A model generated the notes under the pieces. That model was not told the DNA's origin, did not search any database, and worked only from the letters and a program-made list of their open reading frames with translations. Shown piece by piece: positions 1 to 7,580 of a stretch of DNA of 56,707 nt. How positions within the stretch are numbered: position 1 is the first letter of the stretch; each line of letters starts with the position of its first letter. Source of the DNA: an uncultured Odoribacter sp. (GTDB lineage: Bacteria > Bacteroidota > Bacteroidia > Bacteroidales > Marinifilaceae); assembly GCA_934725835.1 (NCBI GenBank), contig CAKVCR010000002.1, forward strand, positions 1-56,707, given 5' to 3'. Both the position numbers and the translations under genes were made by a program.

Positions 1-530
1 CAAGGGAGGAAAATGATTATTACGCAACAGACCCAGTGGCTATGGAACTGTTGCTGGATAGAGAGTCATTCTCACCGAATGTATGGGAGTGCGCCTGTGG
101 TGAAGGACATTTGAGTAAGGTTCTTCAGGCGCGGGGATACAACGTATGGTCAACTGATCTGATTGACCGTGGCTTTGGACAGCCAGGAGTAGATTTTCTA
201 CAATCGGATGTCATGTTCGACGGCGACATTATTACGAATCCTCCGTACAAGTATGCAAAGGAATTTGTACAAAAGGCGGTTGAGTCCGTCACGGATGGTC
301 ACAGAGTTGCCATGTTTTTGAAGGTGCAATTCCTGGAGGGGAAAGCCAGACGGGAACTGTTTGATACATATCCTCCAAAGTATATTTATATTTCGTCTAA
401 CCGAATCTGTTGCTGCAAGAATGGAGACTTTAGCACCGAACAGAGGAAGAATAACAGCGCCCAAGCGTATGCCTGGTACATCTGGGAGAAGGGCTTCGCA
501 GGAGAGCCGGTGGTAAGATGGTTCAATTGA
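1..530 (+). CDS. DNA adenine-type methyltransferase, 5' end outside window
   Basis: SAM-dependent DNA methyltransferase, probably acting on adenine N6. The frame is open to the left edge and reads NDYYATDPVAMELLL before the first internal start, which is the usual N-terminal motif of this phage family, so the start lies outside the window. An internal GTG at 36 is not the real start. Seen motifs are the SAM-binding ECACGEGHLS (near residue 30 of the visible part) and the catalytic NPPY. It heads the rightward early/accessory block and overlaps the next small gene. Likely role: modification of phage DNA against host restriction (inference). Confidence 0.88.
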   Translation, partial: REENDYYATDPVAMELLLDRESFSPNVWECACGEGHLSKVLQARGYNVWSTDLIDRGFGQPGVDFLQSDVMFDGDIITNPPYKYAKEFVQKAVESVTDGHRVAMFLKVQFLEGKARRELFDTYPPKYIYISSNRICCCKNGDFSTEQRKNNSAQAYAWYIWEKGFAGEPVVRWFN

Positions 531-634
531 CAGAATCCGCATGGGCAGTGGTGTTTATTCTGGTATGTCTACTGCTAATTTTCTCAAACAATGACCACAA
601 CAATCCGGGAGCAATCCCGGTTCTTGCTTGGTAA
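518..634 (+). CDS. 38-aa membrane peptide
   Basis: Short frame starting with ATG inside the 3' end of the methyltransferase gene (13-nt overlap), preceded by a GGTGG-like ribosome site. One hydrophobic segment (about residues 9-22) is followed by a polar, Asn-rich tail. No family recognised; the overlap suggests translational coupling. Confidence 0.45.
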   Translation: MVQLTESAWAVVFILVCLLLIFSNNDHNNPGAIPVLAW

Positions 635-684
635 AGCATGAAAACAGTGTATGAAACTAACATTTGATAAACAGGAGAAATAAC

Positions 685-1041
685 TTGCAAGATATTCTAT
701 ATGTAATCGTTTTATTCCTTCCGACGATACTCTTTTTGTTATATTTAACATTGTTCGATAGATATGACAGGACAAAACGTCTATTAGAAAATACATCTCC
801 CATATTGACATTTGAAAAATTTATAAGCCTATACAATGCAGCTCCTCAGAAATGGGAGTTGCTAAATGGCTACGCTGTATATGACGGCGATCCTATTTGC
901 TTCCATACTTATTTAGATTTTCGTCAATATACCAAGTGGGCTAAGAAAGTCATGAAGAAAGCACAAGACGAAGAAAATAAAAAAACGAGGGATGGCATTA
1001 CTGACGCGTGGGATTTGGACATAAAAAGTACATGGATATAA
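685..1041 (+). CDS. Small single-span membrane protein
   Basis: About 118 aa. I chose the TTG at 685 because AGGAGA sits 6 nt upstream; the frame opens further left without a ribosome site. Residues 3-22 are strongly hydrophobic (LYVIVLFLPTILFLLYL) and form an N-terminal anchor. The rest is charged, with a Lys/Glu-rich C-terminus, and probably cytoplasmic. No family recognised. It lies among small early genes of the rightward block. Confidence 0.6.
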   Translation: MQDILYVIVLFLPTILFLLYLTLFDRYDRTKRLLENTSPILTFEKFISLYNAAPQKWELLNGYAVYDGDPICFHTYLDFRQYTKWAKKVMKKAQDEENKKTRDGITDAWDLDIKSTWI

Positions 1042-1196
1042 GTGAAACAAAGTTTTGCAAATACACAGAAATGTGCCTAAATTGCAAACATTTCGGATGG
1101 GATGAACAGCTTCAAACAGAGCGGTGCTTCATAAAAGGATGTTTGGACGGAAGCAAGTTTACAGTTTTGATGCAAGCTGTGTTTGATAAGCAATAG
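1032..1196 (+). CDS. Small Cys-rich protein
   Basis: 54 aa from ATG 1032, overlapping the previous stop; a GTG at 1008 in the same frame is an alternative start. Cysteines in CKYTEMCLNCKHF and CFIKGC suggest a small zinc- or metal-binding fold. No ribosome site is clear, so expression may rely on coupling. Function unknown. Confidence 0.5.
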   Translation: MDISETKFCKYTEMCLNCKHFGWDEQLQTERCFIKGCLDGSKFTVLMQAVFDKQ

Positions 1197-1215
1197 GAGG
1201 TGAACTGTAAAATTT

Positions 1216-1350
1216 ATGGAAGACAAGTACCCCTGTGATTCCTGCCCTATGGCAGACAGTTGCGATGTATGGGAAGCCAAATTTTGTTGCACGCTTTGTG
1301 CATATTATGGAATGCAGAATTGCGATGATTGTGACCCAAATGATATTTAG
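1216..1350 (+). CDS. 44-aa Cys-rich protein
   Basis: Begins at ATG 1216. A strong AGGAGGTG at 1195-1202 lies about 13 nt upstream, longer than usual. Nine cysteines in 44 residues (for example CDSCP, CCTLC, CDDC) suggest a metal-binding mini-protein. It sits between another Cys-rich gene and the PAPS reductase gene. Function unknown. Confidence 0.45.
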   Translation: MEDKYPCDSCPMADSCDVWEAKFCCTLCAYYGMQNCDDCDPNDI

Positions 1351-1362
1351 GAGATTTTGACA

Positions 1363-2376
1363 TTGGTTATGGATGAATTAGAAGAGATTATTGCCGCCTC
1401 TCCTGATAACTTCGTGATTCGCAATGCTTTGATAAAGTGCTACGAAGTTGTACATGAACACAATAAGATTGTTTGCTCCGTCAGTGGGGGGGGCGACAGT
1501 GATGTAATGCTCGATATGCTGCTTCGGTGTGGAGCATGGGGTAAAGTAGATTTCGTTTTCTTCAATACCGGACTAGAGTATCAAGCAACACTCGAACATT
1601 TGAAATCCCTTGAAGACAAGTATGGGATAACAATAGAAAGAATCCGTCCATCCAAATCAATCCCAACCTGTACAAAGGAATACGGTATTCCTTTTTGGAG
1701 TAAATATGTATCAGATATGATGCGGCGATTACAAATGCACAACTTCAAGTGGGAAGATAAGCCATTTGACGTATTGTGTGAGGAATATCCATCATGTAAG
1801 TCGGCACTCAGATGGTGGTGCAATATTCACGACGGTAATACAACCCAGTGGTCTATTGAAAGATCTCCATATTTGAAAGAATTCTTGATTGAAAATCCTC
1901 CGGAGTTTCGTATATCTGGCGTGTGCTGCCAGCACGCAAAGAAAAATCCGATACACAGCCTGATAAAAAGAGGCGGGTATGATTTGTCATGCGTTGGTAT
2001 CAGAAAAGCTGAAGGTGGAATACGCAGCATGTCATATAAATCATGCTTTTCAGAAAAAGCGGCTGTAGGAACTGACGTATTCAGACCAGTTTTTTGGTTT
2101 AGGGATTCTGACAAAGAGGAGTATTGCACGCATTATGGTGTTGCTCATAGTAAATGCTATACAGAATATGGACTTGTACGCACAGGATGTGTGGGCTGTC
2201 CGTTTGGCAAAAGAATCAGTGACGAAATGTCTGTCCTGAGTCAGTATGAGCCAAAACTATACAAGGTAGCACTTGCAGTGTTTGGTAAAAGCTACGACTA
2301 TACCCAGGCATATATGGATTACAGAAACAAAAGAAAAGAAGAATGTAAAATACAAAATGCAAAGGAGAAGCAATGA
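1363..2376 (+). CDS. PAPS reductase / N-type ATP pyrophosphatase family protein
   Basis: About 337 aa. TTG 1363 is chosen because AGGAGA at 1349-1354 is 8 nt upstream; TTG 1357 is too close and ATG 1369 too far. The N-terminus carries the PP-loop SVSGGGDSD (about residue 36), which binds ATP in PAPS reductases and adenylating sulfurtransferases. Multiple cysteines follow (CVGCPFG, CYTEYG, VCCQH), as in family members that bind an Fe-S cluster. Phage members are linked to sulfur or nucleotide chemistry, and the neighbouring DNA methyltransferase suggests DNA or RNA modification (inference). Substrate unknown. Confidence 0.85.
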   Translation: MVMDELEEIIAASPDNFVIRNALIKCYEVVHEHNKIVCSVSGGGDSDVMLDMLLRCGAWGKVDFVFFNTGLEYQATLEHLKSLEDKYGITIERIRPSKSIPTCTKEYGIPFWSKYVSDMMRRLQMHNFKWEDKPFDVLCEEYPSCKSALRWWCNIHDGNTTQWSIERSPYLKEFLIENPPEFRISGVCCQHAKKNPIHSLIKRGGYDLSCVGIRKAEGGIRSMSYKSCFSEKAAVGTDVFRPVFWFRDSDKEEYCTHYGVAHSKCYTEYGLVRTGCVGCPFGKRISDEMSVLSQYEPKLYKVALAVFGKSYDYTQAYMDYRNKRKEECKIQNAKEKQ

Positions 2377-2561
2377 GCAAAAATAAAATCCGACAGAGTG
2401 GCGGAGGCGGTATCAGTTTTATGAGTCTACTGACGATTGCATTTATCGTCTTGAAACTTTGCAGCGTAATTAAATGGTCATGGTGGTGGGTGCTTGCCCC
2501 TATGTGGATTCCAACACTGCTCGTCATCGTCGCCCTGGTTATTGCTGTAATTCTCGACTAA
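2373..2561 (+). CDS. Small membrane protein of the 'transmembrane Fragile-X-F' type
   Basis: 62 aa, overlapping the previous stop by 4 nt (ATGA). It has a Gly-rich N-terminus (SGGGGI), two hydrophobic spans and the motif WSWWWVLAPMWIP, which I recognise from many small proteins in Clostridia and Bacillus phages annotated this way. Role unknown; probably sits in the host membrane. Confidence 0.75.
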   Translation: MSKNKIRQSGGGGISFMSLLTIAFIVLKLCSVIKWSWWWVLAPMWIPTLLVIVALVIAVILD

Positions 2562-2583
2562 AACAAAGAATCGAGGTATTCAA

Positions 2584-2715
2584 ATGGAATTACTTACATA
2601 CGCCCTGTGCTTATCAATTGCTGTAAAAACTGACTCTCTTACGAAGCGTTGGTTTTGGTTCTACGCTGTAACAGGAATTGCTTACGGCGCTGCAAAGTTG
2701 TTTCGACTCGTCTGA
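2584..2715 (+). CDS. 43-aa small membrane protein
   Basis: ATG 2584 is preceded by GAGGT about 8 nt upstream. The peptide has two weak hydrophobic stretches separated by a basic segment (KTDSLTKR). No family recognised. It fills the gap between the Fragile-X-F-like gene and the macro-domain gene. Confidence 0.45.
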   Translation: MELLTYALCLSIAVKTDSLTKRWFWFYAVTGIAYGAAKLFRLV

Positions 2716-2726
2716 GAGGCAATGAT

Positions 2727-3185
2727 ATGGAGCTGATAGAGAAAGCAGGAAATGTTTTTCTTGCACCGGATAACTATTATCTAGCGCATTGTATCAGCGC
2801 GGATTACGCTCTGGGCAAGGGAATAGCGAAAGAATTCGATGTTGTCTATAATATGCGTAAGAGGCTAAACGAGATGTATCCACGCACAGTGGATAGAGTT
2901 GGCACTGCATTGCTTGTAGACGACGCATTTAATCTTGTTACGAAGAAATTTTTCTTCCAGAAGCCAACGCTAGAAACGTTGGAGGAAGCACTGGTAGATA
3001 TGAAGAGCCAGTGCCTAGAACACGGAATCAAGAAAATCGCAATGCCACGTATTGGTTGCGGCCTTGACAGACTTGTCTGGAAGTCAGCAAATGCGTGCGT
3101 GTGTAAAGTGATCGAAAAAGTATTTGAAGATACGGACATTGAAATCGTCGTGTATACGTTGGAGCAAAAGGAGAAGTCAATTTGA
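2727..3185 (+). CDS. Macro-domain ADP-ribose-binding/hydrolase protein (TARG1-like)
   Basis: 152 aa from ATG 2727; a longer open frame to 2649 is not supported. The motifs AHCISADYALGKGIA (about residues 20-34) and MPRIGCGLDRL (about residues 105-115) match the ADP-ribose-binding loops of macro domains, closest in style to TARG1/OARD1 and DarG-type enzymes. Such enzymes bind ADP-ribose or remove it from proteins or DNA. It overlaps the dUTPase gene (TTGA), so the two are translationally coupled. A role in undoing host ADP-ribosylation defence is possible but is inference. Confidence 0.88.
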   Translation: MELIEKAGNVFLAPDNYYLAHCISADYALGKGIAKEFDVVYNMRKRLNEMYPRTVDRVGTALLVDDAFNLVTKKFFFQKPTLETLEEALVDMKSQCLEHGIKKIAMPRIGCGLDRLVWKSANACVCKVIEKVFEDTDIEIVVYTLEQKEKSI

Positions 3186-3607
3186 AAATTAAACTTGTCA
3201 GCCCAAATGCGGTAGTTCCTACATACGGCTCTAAGTGTGCAGCCGGAATGGATTTATCTTCCAGTGATACATATAGCATCGCTCCAGGCGAAACTGTACT
3301 CGTCCATACTGGAATCAGCATAGAGATACCGGATGGATATTTCGGAGCCATCTATCCGCGCAGCGGACTTGCTACCAAACGTGGACTGCGGCTTGCGAAC
3401 TGCGTTGGCGTTGTGGATTCAGATTACCGTGGAGAGATTATGGTAGCACTGTACAATGATTCTACCGAAACCCAGTCAGTAGAACTTCGTGACCGTATCG
3501 CCCAAATGGTGATTCAGCCATATGAGCGTCCACAGGTTTTTGATGTAGTCAACGAACTCAGCGACACAGAGCGTGGTTCTGGCGGATTCGGACATACGGG
3601 GAGATAA
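3182..3607 (+). CDS. dut: dUTP diphosphatase
   Basis: 141 aa, TTG start overlapping the preceding stop. All five trimeric dUTPase motifs are visible in order: AAGMDLSS, PRSGLATK, GVVDSDYRGE, DRIAQMVIQP and the C-terminal RGSGGFGHTGR. The enzyme hydrolyses dUTP to dUMP and pyrophosphate, keeping uracil out of phage DNA and supplying dTTP synthesis. It is the last gene of the rightward block before a strong terminator. Confidence 0.97.
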   Translation: MKIKLVSPNAVVPTYGSKCAAGMDLSSSDTYSIAPGETVLVHTGISIEIPDGYFGAIYPRSGLATKRGLRLANCVGVVDSDYRGEIMVALYNDSTETQSVELRDRIAQMVIQPYERPQVFDVVNELSDTERGSGGFGHTGR

Positions 3608-3637
3608 AACTTGGGCGGGAGTACCCGCCCAAGTTTT
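3606..3637 (+). terminator. Terminator after dUTPase
   Basis: Perfect 14-bp inverted repeat (AAAACTTGGGCGGG / CCCGCCCAAGTTTT) with a 4-nt loop. The A-rich and T-rich stem ends allow bidirectional action. It separates the early block from xis. Confidence 0.85.
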
Positions 3638-3657
3638 ATATAAAAAGGAAAGAAATC

Positions 3658-3861
3658 ATGAACAATGTTGACACAGGTAAAATCGTCTTGTATACTGTAG
3701 ATGATATCCAGAGAATTTTCAAAATTGGTAAGACGAAGGCCTATGCACTTATGTCTGCTAATGGATTTCCGTCGTTCAAAATGAATGCAAAACTATATGT
3801 CAGACGAGAGCATCTTGACTCCTGGCTTGAAAAAAGACCGGGGAAATCATTCCTTTACTGA
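3658..3861 (+). CDS. xis: Excisionase-like helix-turn-helix protein
   Basis: 67 aa, ATG preceded by AAGGAAAGAAATC. It reads LYTVDDIQRIFKIGKTKAYALM, then a wing ending in a basic C-terminus, as in the short MerR-like/AlpA excisionase family. It lies beside attP and upstream of the integrase, the usual place for a directionality factor that binds the attachment arms. DNA-binding residues cannot be assigned precisely. Confidence 0.8.
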   Translation: MNNVDTGKIVLYTVDDIQRIFKIGKTKAYALMSANGFPSFKMNAKLYVRREHLDSWLEKRPGKSFLY

Positions 3862-4009
3862 TAGTCAAATCTTTATCAATAGATATACGATAGATATACA
3901 GATGCACGATATACATTAAAAAAGCAGTGTGTATCAATGATTTTTTTAATGTGCATATAGGTCTGCAAAACCTTCATTCCCCAGTTCAAATCTGGGCGGT
4001 ACCTCCAGC

Positions 4010-4041
4010 AGTCCTGTATGTAGTCAAGTGCATACAGGACT
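4010..4041 (+). terminator. Terminator downstream of the tRNA-Cys core
   Basis: 11-bp perfect stem AGTCCTGTATG / CATACAGGACT followed by TTTCTTTCC. Probably carried with the tRNA 3' end as part of the attachment region. Confidence 0.8.
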
Positions 4042-4104
4042 TTTCTTTCCTTTTTATATAAAACTTTGGCGAAAATCTATAAAAACACTAACAAATTCTT
4101 CCAC

Positions 4105-4133
4105 TTTACTTTTCCGTGATTTTGTGATATGAT
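4105..4133 (+). promoter_or_regulatory. Putative integrase promoter
   Basis: TTTACT and TATGAT separated by 17 bp, about 140 bp upstream of the integrase start and within the attP arm region, so occupied arm sites could influence it. Confidence 0.5.
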
Positions 4134-4272
4134 TCCTTATATACAAACAAGCGTTTGACTATTTGCTGAAAAATACCAGGTATTATCAGGTAGTATCAGA
4201 AAATAGATATACATATAGATATGCGGAACCAAGTCTGTATATCTATCTGATTTTTATCGGAGGTATATCACA

Positions 4273-5421
4273 ATGCAAAGACGGGAAAAAGGAACTGGAA
4301 CGATTGTTCAACGAGAGAGTGGTACATGGTCTGGCAGAGTTTCTATTGGACGTGGTGACGATGGAAAAATTAAGTACAAATATTTCTCAGGTAAAACCGA
4401 GGCGGAAGTAAAACGCAAAATCAGAGAATACAATAAGAGTGGCTCTCCGTTAAATCCACAGCAAACACTTCTAAAAGATTATCTTATGAGCTGGCTCATA
4501 GGTGTCAAAAAGATTTCACTAAAGCCTTCCAGTTACGACAGACTGGAGTCTACCGCCTTAAAGCAGGTTATCCCAAGAATGGGCGCATTCAAAATTTCAG
4601 AGATCACACCGGAGGACATTGGTTCCATGCTGTCTGAGATTCAGAACGAAGGGCTTTCCTACTCAACAGTTAAGAAAGCATACGATTGCGTCAACGCCGT
4701 TCTCACTTACGCTTTCAATAAGAGAGACATCATATATAATCCTGCGATTTTGGCCGCAAGACCAAATGAGTCCAACTTTAAGAAAAAGGAAATCCGCTAT
4801 TTCACGAGAGAAGAAGCAAATCTTATTACAGAAGAATGCGGAAGAAAATACAGCACTGGTGCGCCTGTTTACCCATATGGAGATGCGTTCATCCTTGCGC
4901 TTAATACGGGACTGCGGATGGGGGAGTTGATCGGCCTTCAGAAAAAAGATCTCGACTTTAATGCAAAGAAGATGATTGTGCGAAGAAACGCCCAAGTAGT
5001 TGGTAAGAGAAACGCAGACGGGAGCCGTGCCAGCGGCCACACTGTAGTCATGAGCACCACGAAAACATATTCCGGGACACGAATTATATCCTTAAATAAC
5101 GCAGCTCTCGAAGCCGCTCAGAGGCTGTGTGATAGCCATCCAGATAGCGAGCAGGTCGTATGCGGAATGCGTGGAGGCCAAGTTACGCACGAGCGATTCG
5201 AGAGGTCTTTCTATCGTGTGTTGGATAACTGCGGAATAGAAAGAACAGGCGTGCATTCGCTCAGACATACCTTTGCAAGTTTCTTATTCGAGCAGGGAAC
5301 GGACATCAAAACGATATCCACGCTTCTCGGACATGCGAGTGTCAAAATTACAATGGACACATACGTGCATTTGATTCAGGACACTGGTAAATATGCTGTT
5401 GAATTACTTGAATCAAAATAA
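4273..5421 (+). CDS. int: Tyrosine-recombinase integrase
   Basis: 382 aa; GGAGG lies 10 nt before ATG 4273. The N-terminal 60 residues form an AP2-like arm-binding domain (GTGTIVQRESGTWSGRVSIG). A core-binding SAM-like domain covers about 65-165. The catalytic domain shows the first Arg in NTGLRMGEL (about 213-221), HSLRHTFASF (about 333) with H-x-x-R, LGHAS, and the nucleophile in MDTYVH. It should recombine the adjacent attP with the 3' end of a host tRNA-Cys gene. A shared A/T-flanked terminator separates it from the convergent DGR operon. Confidence 0.95.
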   Translation: MQRREKGTGTIVQRESGTWSGRVSIGRGDDGKIKYKYFSGKTEAEVKRKIREYNKSGSPLNPQQTLLKDYLMSWLIGVKKISLKPSSYDRLESTALKQVIPRMGAFKISEITPEDIGSMLSEIQNEGLSYSTVKKAYDCVNAVLTYAFNKRDIIYNPAILAARPNESNFKKKEIRYFTREEANLITEECGRKYSTGAPVYPYGDAFILALNTGLRMGELIGLQKKDLDFNAKKMIVRRNAQVVGKRNADGSRASGHTVVMSTTKTYSGTRIISLNNAALEAAQRLCDSHPDSEQVVCGMRGGQVTHERFERSFYRVLDNCGIERTGVHSLRHTFASFLFEQGTDIKTISTLLGHASVKITMDTYVHLIQDTGKYAVELLESK

Positions 5422-5438
5422 GTAGTCGCTAAAAAAAA

Positions 5439-5468
5439 GGTAGGACAATCACGTCCTACCTATTTTTT
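5439..5468. terminator. Bidirectional terminator between integrase and DGR operon
   Basis: 8-bp stem GGTAGGAC / GTCCTACC with a 6-nt loop, flanked by eight A on the left and eight T on the right. It serves the rightward integrase transcript and the leftward structural/DGR transcript. Confidence 0.9.
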
Positions 5469-5621
5469 TTACACATTCTCTGCGCTCATGTCTTCATATT
5501 TCTCCAGTTCCTTGGCGACAGCGGCACGCCACTTCTCAGGGACATCATCGACTACCCATACCTCTCCGGTCTTGGGATTTACAGCCTTCTCACGAATCTT
5601 TCTAACATAAATTTTAACCAT
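5469..5621 (-). CDS. CD1375-like small phage protein
   Basis: 50 aa from ATG 5621, whose ATGGTTAA overlaps the stop of the preceding gene; a longer frame to 5666 lacks support. It begins MVKIYVRKIREKAVNPKT and resembles short proteins near tail/lysis genes of Clostridia phages (CD1375 family). Function unknown. Last gene of the leftward transcript. Confidence 0.7.
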   Translation of the reverse strand: MVKIYVRKIREKAVNPKTGEVWVVDDVPEKWRAAVAKELEKYEDMSAENV

Positions 5622-5781
5622 TATTTGCAGCCTCCTCTTCGACAGCGCACATTTCAGCCAGCTCAATCAGAGCGTCGGCCTGCTCAGCGACCTGCTGACG
5701 CAGTTCTGCGTTCTCAGCAGCCAGATTTTCCAGCTGTTGGCGAACATACAGTGGCATCATAAGCCTTTTGAAGTTGAACAT
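5614..5781 (-). CDS. 55-aa coiled-coil protein
   Basis: ATG 5781 with GGAGGG 7 nt upstream, the ribosome site lying in the 3' end of the reverse transcriptase gene. After MFNFKRLMMPLYV comes a heptad-like stretch (QQLENLAAENAELRQQVAEQ) and an acidic end. It couples to the CD1375-like gene through a start/stop overlap. Such small coiled-coil proteins are common beside phage lysis/tail genes. Function unknown; a role in the DGR cannot be excluded. Confidence 0.65.
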   Translation of the reverse strand: MFNFKRLMMPLYVRQQLENLAAENAELRQQVAEQADALIELAEMCAVEEEAANNG

Positions 5782-5784
5782 AAT

Positions 5785-6816
5785 TCATCCCTCCATACAT
5801 TGTAGATAGTATTTCTTCATTCTTTCTATGGCGTGCGGATTATCACCCTTGGTTGCATGAGCGAGCCATGAGGTAAATAATTCATCCGCTTTTGCCCTTG
5901 TCATTTCCCCAGCCTTAACCAGCTGGGCACACCTGTAAATATTTTTCCGACGATCTTTGATGTTCTTCGGATCGATCTGCATGATTGCTTTACCCGTTTT
6001 TGTAACATAAAAAGAGAATCCTAGTACCTTCATTTTGGATTTCTGATGAAAGATTCGCGTTTTCTTCGGATGTGTAGTAAGCCCAATGAAACTCAAATAC
6101 TTTTGAATATCCACAAGAACATTTTGCAATTCTTCTTCGGTCTTTCCAATAATAAAGAAGTCATCCATATAACGCATATACTCTTTTCTGCGCAATGTTT
6201 CCTTTACAAAATGATCGAACTTATCCAGGAACGAGATGCCAGCAATCTGCACCATCTGGCTTCCTGGGTTGTATCCGATGTCACCTTCGTATTGCGTTCC
6301 AAGTACATCCGTTGTTCGCTTCAATATTCCTGGCGGTAGCTTACGCTCGAACGAAACAGTTACAACGTCATGACGCATATTCTTATAATAGCCTTGGACA
6401 TCACATTGCAGGATATAGAAGTCAGCCCCGTATTTCAGATACGCTCTGTGAAGCAACTCTTTGATACGGCTTCTTGCTAAGTCGGTACCTTTTCCTTGCT
6501 GACAGGCCATATTGTCATAGATAAACGATTTCGTCATTTCTGGGTATAGCGCACAGTCATTCAGGGAGCGCTGATAAACCCTATCTCTGAACTGAGTAGC
6601 AACGGCTTCTCTGTGCTTTGGCCTTGTAATATGTACGACGTGGGTATTACCGGCTTTGTATGTACCATCATTCAACTGGTCGGATAGTTTCCAGCATTCT
6701 TCGATCCCGTGTAGCCAGAATTTTGCTACCTGAGATTTATAGAGCTTGCCTTTCTTACACTTCACAGTTGAGTCATACATCGCTTCCGGCGAGATTATAT
6801 ATTCTTCTGATTCCAT
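5785..6816 (-). CDS. DGR reverse transcriptase
   Basis: 343 aa, ATG 6816 after AAGGAG. RT motifs are visible: FRDRVYQRSL (76-85), LQCDVQGYY with the motif A Asp139, PGSQMVQIAG (184-193, matching the x-x-SQ signature of DGR enzymes), and the catalytic RYMDDF with YMDD at 216-219. DGR RTs copy a template-repeat RNA into adenine-mutated cDNA that replaces the variable repeat of a target gene. TR, Avd and VR lie directly upstream on the same strand, so the assignment rests on context as well as motifs. Confidence 0.96.
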   Translation of the reverse strand: MESEEYIISPEAMYDSTVKCKKGKLYKSQVAKFWLHGIEECWKLSDQLNDGTYKAGNTHVVHITRPKHREAVATQFRDRVYQRSLNDCALYPEMTKSFIYDNMACQQGKGTDLARSRIKELLHRAYLKYGADFYILQCDVQGYYKNMRHDVVTVSFERKLPPGILKRTTDVLGTQYEGDIGYNPGSQMVQIAGISFLDKFDHFVKETLRRKEYMRYMDDFFIIGKTEEELQNVLVDIQKYLSFIGLTTHPKKTRIFHQKSKMKVLGFSFYVTKTGKAIMQIDPKNIKDRRKNIYRCAQLVKAGEMTRAKADELFTSWLAHATKGDNPHAIERMKKYYLQCMEG

Positions 6817-6980
6817 GTTCTCCTTTTCCTCATTGTTCTGCCATGTAATAGGTGAGTACCTCGCAAGGCCACACCATCATGGCTGTGTTGTTCGCCGCAC
6901 AAGCGGCCAGGAATTCGGCTCCCTGCTATGCTGCACTCCCACTCCTCTGGTTACGCCAGAGGCATTTTGCAGGAGAAAGA

Positions 6981-7103
6981 TGCAGTCGGGACGGCACCTA
7001 TTCGCGTTATTCGCGTTGTTGTTGTTGACATTGCCGGAGGTGTTGACGTACCAGGTGTTGTAGCTATTGTCACGATTCGCGGACGACAGGCGCACATTCT
7101 GCG
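6981..7103 (-). repeat. DGR template repeat (TR)
   Basis: 123 bp aligning without gaps to 7631-7753. In the sense (minus) strand about 36 positions are A. Nineteen of the 20 differences from VR fall on those A positions; one is C in TR and T in VR. The TR is intergenic, between avd and the RT, and is rich in AAC codons (NNNN when read in the target frame), as expected of a template built for diversification. It should lie within a structured DGR RNA running toward the RT start. Confidence 0.96.
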
Positions 7104-7125
7104 TTCAGCCTACATCCTGTGTGTT

Positions 7126-7548
7126 TTAATCACAGTATTTTGAATATCTTACTTTATCGGACTTGATCCAATTCTGAATCTTATCTCTCAGATCAATTAC
7201 CATCTTGCCCCAATACATCATGCGCTTGGTGTCTAAATGAAAGTGATGTTTAGCAAGCTGAATAAGCGGTAGACACAGGTTACATATATCAACTGCGTGC
7301 TCCTGTAAAGACCTCCGCTGCATATAATCGTTCGCATCGTAAACACGCCAGTCATTGGCTTCATAGCAATCTAAGTAAATTTGCAGCGTATAGCTTCGTA
7401 GCCGTGCCACGATTTCATCTCCGCATCCTTCTGGAAAGATATTTTTATTGTCAAGGATTTTGGCCGTATAACTTGCAAGACTGCAAGCATCTAGTGTAAT
7501 TGTAAATTTCGTAGGCCAATTATCTCTGTTATAATTTCCTTTGCTCAT
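7126..7548 (-). CDS. avd: Avd-like DGR accessory protein
   Basis: 140 aa, ATG 7548 preceded by AAAGGAG. Basic, helix-rich sequence with many aromatic and Arg/Lys residues (HFHLDTKRMMYWGKMVIDLR; IQNWIKSDKVR), consistent with the pentameric four-helix-bundle accessory variability determinant. Avd binds the RT and the TR RNA and is needed for cDNA synthesis in the Bordetella phage system. It lies between the VR hairpin and the TR, the canonical position. Assigned from position and composition, without a database match. Confidence 0.85.
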   Translation of the reverse strand: MSKGNYNRDNWPTKFTITLDACSLASYTAKILDNKNIFPEGCGDEIVARLRSYTLQIYLDCYEANDWRVYDANDYMQRRSLQEHAVDICNLCLPLIQLAKHHFHLDTKRMMYWGKMVIDLRDKIQNWIKSDKVRYSKYCD

Positions 7549-7580
7549 AAACTCCTTTCAAATTCCTTTCGCTACGACTT

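Larger units (their letters stand above)
3881..4244 (+). other. Phage attachment site attP: tRNA-Cys core plus arm repeats
   Basis: The core (about 3959-4007) equals the 3' half of a tRNA-Cys(GCA): anticodon stem-loop AGGTCTGCAAAACCT, T arm CCCAGTTCAAATCTGGG, and an acceptor strand ending TCCA. No D arm or 5' half lies upstream, so it is not a tRNA gene. Copies of (A/C)GATATAC flank it: 3881-3888, 3892-3899 and 3907-3914 on the left; 4205-4212 and, inverted, 4237-4244 on the right. These look like arm-type integrase sites. Integration would rebuild the host tRNA-Cys 3' end. Confidence 0.8.

Noticed and set aside
3959..4007. Possible full tRNA-Cys gene
   Set aside because: Only the anticodon arm, T arm and 3' acceptor strand are present; upstream bases do not form a D arm or the 5' acceptor strand.
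4163..4411. 82-aa frame overlapping the integrase start
   Set aside because: Out of frame with the well-supported integrase start and lies mostly in the attP arm region.
6877..7095. 72-aa frame covering the TR
   Set aside because: It only translates the template repeat in the target frame, has no ribosome site, and ends in non-coding DGR RNA sequence.
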